Shown in pieces: positions 33,234 through 43,704 of a DNA stretch of 64,000 nucleotides (position 1 is its first letter; the number at the start of each line of letters is the position of its first letter). Made by a program: the position numbers and the translations under genes. The DNA comes from Cycas panzhihuaensis (Eukaryota; Cycadophyta), in NCBI GenBank assembly GCA_023213395.1, contig CM041465.1, positions 179,435,741-179,499,740 on the forward strand, written 5' to 3'. The notes under the pieces were generated by a model. The model did no database searches, was not told where the DNA came from, and saw only the letters and a list, made by a program, of their open reading frames with translations.

Positions 33234-36200
33234 TTTAAATTAAAGTTGTATAAAATGTGATAAATGCAATAGCAAAATATTTGAATGTAGAAAATTTGAA
33301 AGAACTTAAATGAAAGAAATTATTTCCAAATATATATCCCAAGGTTTTCAAAAGTTTGAACAAATGAACTAGGACCTAGAAAGGCTACTAGGCTCTAAGT
33401 TTATGTTTCTCCGGGCAACCTTCTGGTTATTCTCACAATGGCACCCGCCTACGATGGAAAACAGGGACCCTTTATACGTGCATTTGAGCGCTAGGCTCTA
33501 TATACCTCAGTACGTGGGCTGCTAAGAAGGCTTTGACACCCCCCTGAATTGTTGGTCCACCTGCGCCGGATTTATGCCTAACGACAGATCTAGCGGTGAA
33601 GGTTCTCGAACCAAAGGCACTCACCCTCCGTGTCTAGCTTTGGTCTCCAAACACCATAAAATGAAAAGGTTACGCACCTCACCGCCACCGTGATATACAC
33701 TGATAGCTAATGGCTATCCTCATCCAATATGAGTAGGCCGATTAGCGTGCAAAGTGGTGGTAACTTCGGGTCCTAACTGCTCCTCGCAAATTTGGAAAAA
33801 GTGTGGTTCAATTCAGAATTATCTTATTTAATGTGAAAACTAATCTATTTAGCAATGTGGTCTTGCTTAGAAAAAGAAAAATTCTTTTGATAATAAAAAA
33901 AATGCTCTAAGCAAGATGAAATGAAAACTTTTACAAAAAACTCTTTTTGCTTTTTTTCAAAAAAAATATATAATGCCCTTTAAACAAATGCTTAAAACTT
34001 TTCACTTATGCAAGATTTGAAATAAACTTTTGAGAATAAATAGTTTTCAAACAGATGCCAATTTCTCAAATGAATAATAATTCTTCAATGTAAAAAAAAA
34101 TTCTTTTTATATAAGAACAACTTTTATATATTGCCTTATAAACAAATGCTTGTTCAAAATAATGTAAAGTGCTTGTAGAAAGATCAAGCAGAAACTTGAG
34201 TAAACAAGGAAATATGAACTAGAATTTTCTTTACAAATTTTTGAAAGAAGACAAGCTCATAGGATGTATATATATACGCAACTTTAACAGATTGAAAACT
34301 ATATTGAATAAGGTCGAATAGCTTAAAATTTATCAATATGTAGATTCTTTGAGATGTGAATCCAATAAAATAAACGGTTTTGAAAATGGATACCAATAAA
34401 TCACGTTTTGAATGAGGCAAAGGAATGGACCTCCTTATGGAGCCTAACAGAGTGTGGTAGGCAAAATTGCATAAAAATACTAATTAATCCTTAGAAAAGT
34501 TGAACAAATGATCAAATATTATTGATGAAGTAATTAATATTCTGCCAATTAAAAATTTTGAAAGAATATATTAAACAGGTGTAAAAAAAAGCAGATTTAG
34601 GCCAATAAAATACCTCAACTTTAGCTGATTTGAAATATAAGAAAAATGTATCAAAATATATGGAAAAATATATCACAATGAAGAGAAATAAGTCAGCTTC
34701 CCAACGAAGTTGACGGAAATGAAATCTGATAAAAATTGCAAAAGTTATAGTGAAAAATGTAACAAGTGTCTTTATGGAGAATGTTCAAGAAACAGGCAAA
34801 AACAACTAAATTTCTTATTTTAGCGATTAAAATATTAGTGAAGATGAACTCAAAAAATTAAAGTAGAAAATGGGTATTAAATTTTATATGACGTAGATCA
34901 CGATAGAGGAAATTTGGATACAAAACAGTTTACCAGAAATAAATGACAGCCAGTTCTAAAACTGATTTTATTAAAAATGCAAAAAACGTTGAAATTTCGA
35001 AAGTCCAATGTTAAAAAGGTCGAAACAAGGTCAAATGGGCACCAAATTGGTCTTATGACCAGTCGAAATCGGTGTACAGAAAATTTCTGATCTATTGGCG
35101 TGAGGTTTAAATGCGAACCGATGAGCCAAATAGAAGTTATGGCCACAAAAGTGCCAATAACCCTATGGAAAATAAAATTTAAAAAAAATAAGGTTTAAAA
35201 TTGAAAAACACTTATTAAAAAAAGTGTTTGAAGATGGGCTATGCTGGGATTGAACCCAAGACCAGTTAGGAAACAAGGAACCTCCGATGCAAGGAGGGTG
35301 AACTCGCTCGTCGGGATTAAAAACAGAACTTAAAACCTTTAAACCGAATTTTGAATTTTAAATATAACGTTAAATATATAAACGCAAAACGAGGCAATTA
35401 ATATACGGAGAATAATAATCAATGAAAAGCCAAAAAGACGTACAACACAACAACGCAAATGAAGGACGATTCAATAACGCACAAATGAATATAATATAAT
35501 TAACACAATAATGAAAAGCGATTTACAATGAAATAATCAACGCAAAAGCTTATAATACAATAATGAAAAACGATTCACAATGAAATAATCAATGCTTATA
35601 ATAGTAGACCGTGTATTAAAGTGCAGACCGTATATTAAAGTGAATAGAACTAATCGTACACGCAGCCCAATGAAGACGCACTGAGGCGTGAGGAAACGCA
35701 AGGCGATTTATATTAAATGAATAATGAATATTAGCTGCCAATGATGAACGGGAAGACGCACTAATCGTACACGCATAGCCCAAAGAAGCGTGAGATCACA
35801 CGGAGGAGGAAACGCACAATGAATGTCCGCAGATTAATGAACGGAGAGATATGTGGATTAAATAATAATCAGCGCACAATGATGGATTTCAGAAACTAAA
35901 AACGCAGATACCAACTGGCTTAGGCGCCAAATGCAAGTAGCACACGGTTCTGAAAACCGAAACACGGAAAAGACGAACGCAGATAGCGATGGAATACGAA
36001 TCGGCGCGCCAAATGCAAGACGAACGCAGGTAGCACTCCGCAGACGATGGCAGATACGAGGCGACTAGTCAATGAAGGCGAACCTAATAATGAACCAGGC
36101 GAAGGCACAAAACGTAAGGCAAAGGCAAGGCGATAAAGAGAGGCAGAGCGTACAAGGAATGAATGAGACTTCGTCTCGATCACATGCTATTTTGCAGGTT

Positions 36201-36889
36201 GTAGCGGAGTACAGAGTCAAGGAGGGGTATGGAAAGTGTACAAGGATAATGATGAACGGAGAACCGGAAGTGGGAGCCTGAAGACAGAGAGGCACGAAGG
36301 CACGATGCAGGCATACGAAGAAACAGGAAGCCATACGAAGAAACAGGAAGCCAGAGAGGCTACGACGATGCACAGATAGAAGCAGAGCTAGACATGCCAA
36401 TGCACACAAAGACAAAGACGGGACCAGAGGCAACAAGACAGACAGAGAGACAACGTAGAAGCACAGAGGCGAACACGCCAAAGAGACAATGCAAGAGCAC
36501 AGAGATGCAAGGAAACAGGGGAGCTAGCTCAGATTTGATGGATAGAACAAACGGCTATATATATGTTTGTAAAGAGATGTACAAATTGTAAAAATTAATT
36601 CAGTACACAAACTATAAATCTATCAAGTGCATATATATCGGAGATCAAAAGGAGCAAATAAGAGGCATATATCAAAATTATTTATTTATATGTTGAAAAA
36701 TAAAAGGAAACGAAGAACCTGGTTTGAGTGCAAACTTCCGAGCGGAGATCTTCCTTCACGAGAGATGAAATTCGACGTCTTCTCCAATGGATAGGTGAGC
36801 TTGCGTAATCTCAACGAGCAGTCATATAGATACGTTTCGTCGGACGTTTGAGCAACTAAAACCAGAAAATAGACAATGGTGTCACCGTG
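33234..36889 (-). other. Copia-B leader, 3.65 kb, no recognised gene
   Basis: Unusually long for a copia element. The part next to gag (33234-35200) is A/T-rich with homopolymer runs. The part near the 5' LTR (35640-36560) is visibly rich in CG dinucleotides and in GACGATG/GAACGC words. Near 35240-35310 the minus strand reads CTTGGGTTCAATCCCAGC, like a tRNA T-arm or SINE B box, preceded by CCTCCTTGCATCGGAGG, a 6-bp hairpin. A 138-codon minus-strand frame at 36065-36481 has a Leu/Ser/Cys-rich product with no motif, and I do not treat it as a gene. Confidence 0.55.
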
Positions 36890-36901
36890 GCTCTGATACC
36901 A
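36890..36901 (-). other. Copia-B primer-binding site (initiator tRNA-Met)
   Basis: GCTCTGATACCA on the plus strand, sense TGGTATCAGAGC, two bases from the 5' LTR. Confidence 0.95.
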
Positions 36902-36903
36902 AA

Positions 36904-37239
36904 TGATGGAGCCGGAGGAGCAGAGCAGGACATCACGACGTTCTCATCTTGAGTACAACGGCAATTTCTAATAGAGTGGCGGTGTTAATAAACACCAGGG
37001 AGGTATTCCCAACCCTTATATAGAGAATTTGGGGAGGCGTCGGGCGCCATCACCCTAGCTGCACAATAATTAAGGTTAGTTTGAAAAAATATTAAAAATA
37101 AATAACGGTGATACGTACCTCACATGAGTGGTCGGTCCGGGCAGCTATTGAACGGCTCAAGGTGCCTTAGGGGCCCTCAAAGGCGGCTTTGAGAGGCCCT
37201 AAGCGCTCTGGTGCACGAACATTGGGATTATTCCCAACA
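36904..37239 (-). repeat. Copia-B 5' LTR (336 bp)
   Basis: Same sequence as 28677-29011 with about 13 substitutions and one 1-bp indel. TSD AAAAT follows at 37240-37244. Confidence 0.95.
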
Positions 37240-37244
37240 AAAAT

Positions 37245-40200
37245 CAAACAGAAAAAATTTCTGAGTTGACCAATGATTTGTCTAATTTCAAAATAGAGGT
37301 CAGCGATAAACTCAGTAGCATGCTTATCAAATCTGACCTAGATGACACCAGGAAAGAGATTATCAAATTGCTTTAACATTGGGTGTCACCCCAACCCCAA
37401 AGCACAGGAGCTTCTACCTCAATGGGCAACCAATCTCCCCCTTCTCCAGGAAGCAATGCATATATAGGAGGTTCTCCACCAAGACAGCCATTTTTCCACC
37501 ATAAGATCAGCATTCCTACCTTTGATCCAAACGTGAATAAAGAGTGCACTCGAAGTTGGATTAATAAGTTAAAATCCTACTTCACTCTCCACCCAATGTC
37601 AGAAGAGGACCAACTCTTATACGCTTCCTTTCATTTAGATGGTCAAGCTCACCATTGGTTTAACTGGTGGAAGCCAGAATATCCCTCTCACCAAACTTGG
37701 TCCCACTTCACTAGTTGTTTCTTCGAGCAATATGAAGATACATGGAGTCAATCTTTTTTCACACAACTCACCCGGCTTAAGCAGACATCAACTGTAGAAG
37801 CTTACACGGATGAATTTCAAGCTTTATACAACCACACGCCATAAAGCCAAAACTTGGACAAACAAATAGTGATTGATATTTATGTGGCAGGACTCCAAGA
37901 CCGTATTCAGATGAGATTAAAGACAATGGCAATTTACTCCCTTAAGGAAGCTTTCAAGTGGGCCCGCGTAGTAGAAGCTGAGTTTGTAGTAGATAGACCC
38001 TTAGCCATTCGATGGGATAACTCTTAGTTCTCACGCACTCGATAAGCAGACCTCCAGCGACCTCGACCTCGATTTGATGATGCCTCTCATCCTCAAGCTG
38101 ACTTCACACGTCCTCAACCATGATAGGATGATTCTTGACCATCTATTGATCGCCAGAATGAGGATACATCTACCAAAAGAGTCCAGATTTCTCAAGCTGA
38201 AGCACAACGTTGACTTGAGGCCAACCTTTGTATGCAGTGTGCAGAAAAGTGGACTTTTGGGCATGGTCATTTTTGCAAAGTGTGGCGTATGGTTTTCTCA
38301 ATTGACCCATCCCTCTCCCCTGATGATCCCTCTGATTCTAACTCCGACCAAGAGGCTGATGATGAAACCCATGATGATCCTGCACTAGACCCCTAACCTG
38401 AAGTATCTATATCCATTGTCACCACATCCTCCTGCTCTGAACCCCTAAGAGTTAGAGGCATTCTCTACAAGACTCCAATATCTATCTTGATCGATGGTGG
38501 TGCGTCACTTAACTTCATTGATATTTCAATTGCTAGAGAACCTAACCTATATATTATCCAAAAAACTGGCTTCACATGTTCTCTACTAGGGTACCAGAAA
38601 CTCCATTGTACAGGTGTTATTAAAAACCTCCAAGTCCAAATTAGCTCATACCTTTTGGTGTCAGACTTCTATGCCTTGTTAATAGGAGGATCTGATGCCA
38701 TCTTAAGGATTAAATGGTTGTAAACACTAGGGACCTATAGCAAGAACAACTCACCTACAAATCCATTCATTGCCTTCAAAGACCACATGGGGTGAAACGA
38801 CAAAATTTACAGAATGCAATCCCCTCCTAACTAAGTGGTCTCTCCTAGACGTATGAAACGCCATCTTCAATCTCACCTAGGGTATATAGTCTGCCTCAAT
38901 AATATTCAAATCGAACCATAAATTCATCCCTATATCCAGGATGTCATTGCCTAATATGAACAAGTATTTGCCCCTCTGCCTGCCATCACCCCTCCTAACC
39001 GCAGTTTCTTTCATACAATTGACCTCCAATCTAACCATGACCCCATCAGCCTTCAACCTTACCGTAACTCATACTTCCAAAAGAATGAAATTGAGAAACT
39101 CATAAATGAGCTCCTCGACATGGGCATAATCCAACCTAGTAAAAGCCCTTATGCAACCCCAATTGTCTTAGTTTGGAAGAAGGATGACTCCTTTTGCCTC
39201 TATGTTGACTATAGGGAATTAAATAAGATTACCATGAAAAATAAGTTTCCCACCCCTTGCATAGATGACATGCTAGATGAAATCCATGGCGCAACCATCT
39301 TTTTTAAGTTAGACCTCCAATCTGGTTACTACCAAATCCCAATTACCTCACAAGATTGTCATAAGATAACATTTCACACACATCATGGCCATTTTGAGTT
39401 TCGAGCAATGCCCTTTGGCCTTTGCAATGCCCTGGAAACCTTCCAAGCTCTCATGAATAAAATCTTTGGGCCCTACCTTCGAAAGTTTGTTATAGTTTTC
39501 TTTGATGACATTCTTATTTATAGTGCCTGCCTGGATCTCCATAACCAACACTTAGAAATTATTCTTCAAATATTGCAGAACCATCAACTCTATGCAAAAC
39601 TATTTAAATGTGAGTTCAGACAATCAGAACTCAAATATTTGGGTCATATCATATCATTAGAAGGGGTATGTGTAGACCCCAACAAAATATTGATCATCAC
39701 AACATGGCCAACACCTACCACTCTTACCCAACTACGAGCATTTCTTGGGCTCATAGGGTTTTATCGACGCTTTATGTATAACTATGCTGCTCTTGCCACC
39801 CCATTAACTAACCTCCTTTGTAAAGAGTCTTTTCAATGGTCTCCTGAGGTAGAGGTTGCCTTTTCCCACCTCAAGGTTGTAATGACCTCCACTCCGGTTC
39901 TCATCACTCCTGATTTTAACCAACCCTTCCAACTTGAATGCGATGCTTCAGGGTTTAGTTTAGGTGCAGTCCTAATGTAAGACTCTCATCCCATTGCATT
40001 TGAAAGCTAAAAATTAAAAGATCATGAGCTTCATCTCTCTACATATCAAAATGAAATAAAGGCTATTCTCCATGCTATTGATAAATGGTGGTAATATCTC
40101 TTAGGCTCTAAGTTCACTATTCTTACGGATCATCATAGCCTCCATAATTTATTGACTCAGCCAATCTTGTATGAAGATCAAGCTAAGTGGGCTTATCAAT

Positions 40201-41780
40201 TAGAAGTCTTTAACTTCTCAATAGCATATAAGAAAGGTAAAGACAATATAGTGGCAGATGCTCTTTCACGTCTCCATCCTAATGACAATGTTCCTAACCC
40301 AAGCCTCCATGCCATCAGCAACCCCTAACCCCTTTGGCTTGACAAACTATATGTTGAAAATCAAGCTCAGCTAGACTATCCTAATTGGAGGGAAAAAGTT
40401 CTCACCCATAAAGGTTGGTCAACCTTCAACAATCACCTCGTCTACCACAATTGTATCTTTGTCCATCCCTCCTCCTCATTCATCCCTAAAATCCTAATAG
40501 AATACCACTCGTCCCCCCTTGGCGGCCACTCTGGCTTCGATAAGACTTATCGATGGATTCGCGCAGATTTCTTTTGGCCCCATATGAAGACCACCATATT
40601 CTCCTTCGTATCAGAATGTGACACCTGTCATCGAAATAAAGTAGAGACCAAACCTCTCCCTGGCCTTCTCCAACCATTAAATATTCTGCAAGGCAAGTGG
40701 TAAGATATTGCCATGGACTTCATCATGACCCTACCTCCATCTGCTAGGTTTGACTCCATTTGGGTAATCATTGATTAATTAACCAAGTACTCACACTTTC
40801 TCCCAGTGCACACCTCATATTCATTCACTCATCTTGCTAACTTATATGTCCAATTCATATTTTGCCTCCACAGTTTTCCATCATCTATTGTTTGTGACCG
40901 AGACCCTAAGTTTACTAGCTCCTTTTGGAAAGAACTCTTTAAGGTTGTTGGAACCTCATTTAACATGAGCTCTTCCTACTACTTACAAACAGATGGCTAA
41001 TCCAAGGTTCTAAACAAAACTTTAGAAACTTATCTATGTTGCTTCACTTCAGAACACCAAGCTAAGTGGACCTCATGGCTTGCCCTGGCCGAGTATTGGT
41101 ATAACTCCTCCCATCATTCTACCATTAGTATGTCCCCCTTTTTGGCTCTTTATGGCTACCACCCACCTTCTCACCATACCCTAGCCACAAATTTTAGAAT
41201 AGGTTTTGTGCAACAAAATCTTTAAGAAATGGATCAAATCTTGCATGCCCTTCGACAAAATCAAGCTAGTGCTCAAAATCGAATGAAGCAACTCGCAGAC
41301 CACCACTGATCCAATCGATCCTTTGATATTAGAGATCTAGTATACCTCTGCCTCCAACCTTATAAGCAACAATCACTTAAGTCCCATGAAGGGCATAAAC
41401 TAAGCCCCTACTACTATGGCCCTTATAAGATCCTACACAAAATTGGTGAAGTTGCTTATGCCCTTGAACTCCCCCCAAGCACTAATATTCATAATGTCTT
41501 CCACATGTCCTGCCTAAAAAAATACCTTGGAGCTAAAGTTACACCCCACACAACCCTTCCCGTTCTCTCTAAAGAACAAACTCTTACAGTTTCTCCTGAT
41601 AAAATCCTTACCAGTCTCCAACGCCGCCTCCAGAATCACACTGTTTCTGAACACTTGGTACAGTGGTTCAGCTGCGATGCTGATGAAGCTACTTGGGAGT
41701 CAGAAGAGTTCATCCAGAAACATCCTCATCTCCAATGCTACGAGGACTCAGCGTCTCAAAGGGGGGGACCTGTAACATAA
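37245..41780 (+). pseudogene. Chromo-1 gag-pol with chromodomain (decayed)
   Basis: Continues gag from 28676. The Gag domain (37383-37844) has PTFDPNVNKECTRSWINKLKSYF and HHWFNWWKPEYPSHQTWSHF in part, and ends at TAA where Chromo-2 has CAA. The zinc region reads CMQCAEKWTFGHGHFC; protease ILIDGGASLNFI (38484 onward). The RT is unbroken at 39120-39980 with SPYATPIVLVWKK, LDLQSGYYQI, MPFGLCNA and VIVFFDDILIYS (FFDD 39498-39509). RNase H keeps D-E-D-D (CDASGF, NEIKAIL, LTDHHSL, VADALSR). The integrase keeps the zinc finger (GGHSGFDKTYRW to CDTCHRNK) and both Asp, but its Glu is Lys (AAG 41004-41006). The tail (41505-41780) is a chromodomain: PDKILTSLQRRLQN, EHLVQW, DADEATWESEEF. The stop TAA lies 10 bp inside the 3' LTR. 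Confidence 0.93.
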
Positions 41781-42171
41781 CCCCACCTTTCCTTAGTAAG
41801 AGGGAACCACCAACAAGTAAGGATTAAGGGGTTTAATAAGTTATGTGTATGGACTGTTAAGTCATCCGATAAGATGTAAGGCCGTTAGGGCCACCAATAG
41901 AGTTATGTGTATGGACCGCTAAGTCATCCAATAAGATATAAGGCTAATAGGGCCACCAATAGAATCATTAAGGATGAAGACCCTTACTTGTGTATTTAAA
42001 GGGTTAAACCACCCGTAATGTATTGAGTATGATATCTTGAAAGGAGAAAGTACTTCGGTACTCATTTTGGTGATTCATTTTCTGTGATCTGCTTGCACAT
42101 TCGTGTTATTTGGCTTCATTTTTACTAATAATCACTTCTACGAGCCCATATTTCTGAGAAGGAACGGTCCA
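41771..42171 (+). repeat. Chromo-1 3' LTR (401 bp)
   Basis: TGTAACATAACCCC ... GGAACGGTCCA, with the same 62-bp duplication as the 5' LTR. It is preceded by the polypurine tract AAAGGGGGGGACC (41758-41770). Confidence 0.95.
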
Positions 42172-43699
42172 TCGTCTATGTTGTAAGTGTTTCTATATGC
42201 AACAATTTGTTAACTTTGATCAAGCCAAGACCCAAAGTCTATTTAAGACACTACTTGGGGTTGGAAAAATCTACCCAAATGAGGTGCTTAGGCCTAGAAA
42301 TAGCATAGCAAGGTCCACGTATGCTGATGTCCAACGATGGCCTATTTTTGGGAGCTCCCTAGTAGCTCAAGAAAGGTACAGGAGGAGGAGAGGAAAAGAG
42401 GAGAAGGGGGTTTCCCTTGAGAAACATGCCTAGTCAGTTATAGAACCTACTTTGGTTCGTTTCTCTCCCTCTTTAAGGACCTCTCCCCACAACCTCCTTG
42501 GAGAAACTAGGAGAAAGCAGGAAGATAATGTGGACAGAAAGAAAGGAACGGAGGGATTGCCTCCTATATGTACTGGAAATCTAGAAAACAAAAGATATAC
42601 CAAATGATCTAATCTCTTTTAAGGAGGTTTAAAAGGAATAAAATGAAGTAAACATGAGATGATACCTGATGGGCTAGATTAGAGATAGGTCTACTTGAGA
42701 AAATGGAAGAAAAATGGCAGATCTATGGTTCTTATAGGTGGATCCCTGGAAGAGCAATGAAACTTGGAGACAAACTTGCTAAAACTTTTTGACACAACTT
42801 GGAGGCGAAACTTGGAGTGTATCCTTGCTTGGAGAAGCTTGTTGGTGAGCTTACTACTGTGGATCCAAGCTGGAGAGGGTGGATCTTAGGCTGGAGCATA
42901 GGGAACTTAGGTGTTGTAAGGCTTTCCTGCAAAAAACTGCCTGTGAAAGAAGGAGAAGAGAGGAGAGTATGTAGAAGAAGAGATAGAAAATGAGGTTCTT
43001 TTGGGTTTTATACCTAACCCTAGGTTGAATAGGCAATTAGGGTTAGGCTAGGACTCGAGGGATGACTAAGCCACATGGCAATTTCATGAAAAAAAAGAAT
43101 GGCAATCGCCCCGCGATAAACTTCATGATACCACAAAGTTTATTATGGTACTGTGACATTTACCGTGGTGCAGTGACAGAGACAAAAATAGGACAATGAA
43201 AGGTGCCTCGAAGCCTTAAAGGAGGGTACCCCGGGCCTAGGAGGGGCTGGCCCTCTGTCCAAGTGGCTGGGAACAGTCATATAGAGAGGATGGCCTAAAT
43301 TGGATGGGGTACTAGAGTGGTAGGGTTCCCAGGAAACCAGTAACTAGAATAGGGATGTACCAATCACACTTAATGGAGCGCTAAGAGCTGCGATGTGGCA
43401 AAGAAGATGTGAGCAGATCACACAGGTTGACTGACTCTTGAGATGACATAGAGGTGTATAGGAAGGTTGTGGAGTGCCATGGGGATGCATATCCCGCAGA
43501 TCGTCATAGGCTGAAAGAGTATCAAGCAGTGTGGTCAAGCAACAGATGCAAGATGATCACTCAAATGTATCAGTCAGTTATGCAATAAAAGTATGCTTTA
43601 GTTTATCTTTCTACAGAAGTAACAAGGTAAAGGCTAGAAGCATACCTATACTTACTTGAGTTGACTTGCCAAAAACCCATTCCTGGGAGCTAGGAAACA
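42172..43699 (-). repeat. Tat-1 5' LTR, third piece (LTR start)
   Basis: Collinear with about 6143-7646 of the 3' LTR, beginning with the Chromo-1 right TSD TCGTC (42172-42176) and ending TAGGAAACA. The GAGAT duplication follows at 43700-43704. Small frames inside are not genes. Confidence 0.93.
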
Positions 43700-43704
43700 G
43701 AGAT

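Larger units (their letters stand above)
28677..37239 (-). mobile_element. Copia-B: Ty1/copia retrotransposon inside Chromo-1 gag
   Basis: 8563 bp, TSD AAAAT (28672-28676 and 37240-37244). LTRs of 335 and 336 bp differ at about 13 positions plus one indel by eye (roughly 4%), the lowest divergence in the window and consistent with it being the innermost and youngest insertion. It has an initiator-Met primer site, a very long leader (3.65 kb) and gag-pol on the minus strand. Confidence 0.95.
27227..42171 (+). mobile_element. Chromo-1: chromodomain Ty3/gypsy retrotransposon (interrupted by Copia-B)
   Basis: LTRs of 401 bp at both ends, TSD TCATC/TCGTC (27222-27226 and 42172-42176, one transition). 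Initiator-Met primer site, hairpin-bearing leader, and gag-PR-RT-RH-INT-chromodomain in one frame order. Copia-B sits in the fourth codon of gag. By eye the LTRs differ at about 25 of 401 positions (6%), mostly transitions. The integrase tail is a chromodomain, which makes it a chromovirus; the short LTR and initiator-Met site fit Reina- or Galadriel-like lineages, but I cannot choose between them. Confidence 0.94.

Noticed and set aside
35240-35310. Possible tRNA gene on the minus strand
   Set aside because: Only a T-arm-like segment and one hairpin are visible, with no paired acceptor stem; not enough to call a tRNA or a SINE.
36065-36481. 138-codon minus-strand reading frame in the Copia-B leader
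   Set aside because: Leu/Ser/Cys-rich product without domain; likely a by-product of CG-rich sequence with few stops. Kept only as part of the leader description.
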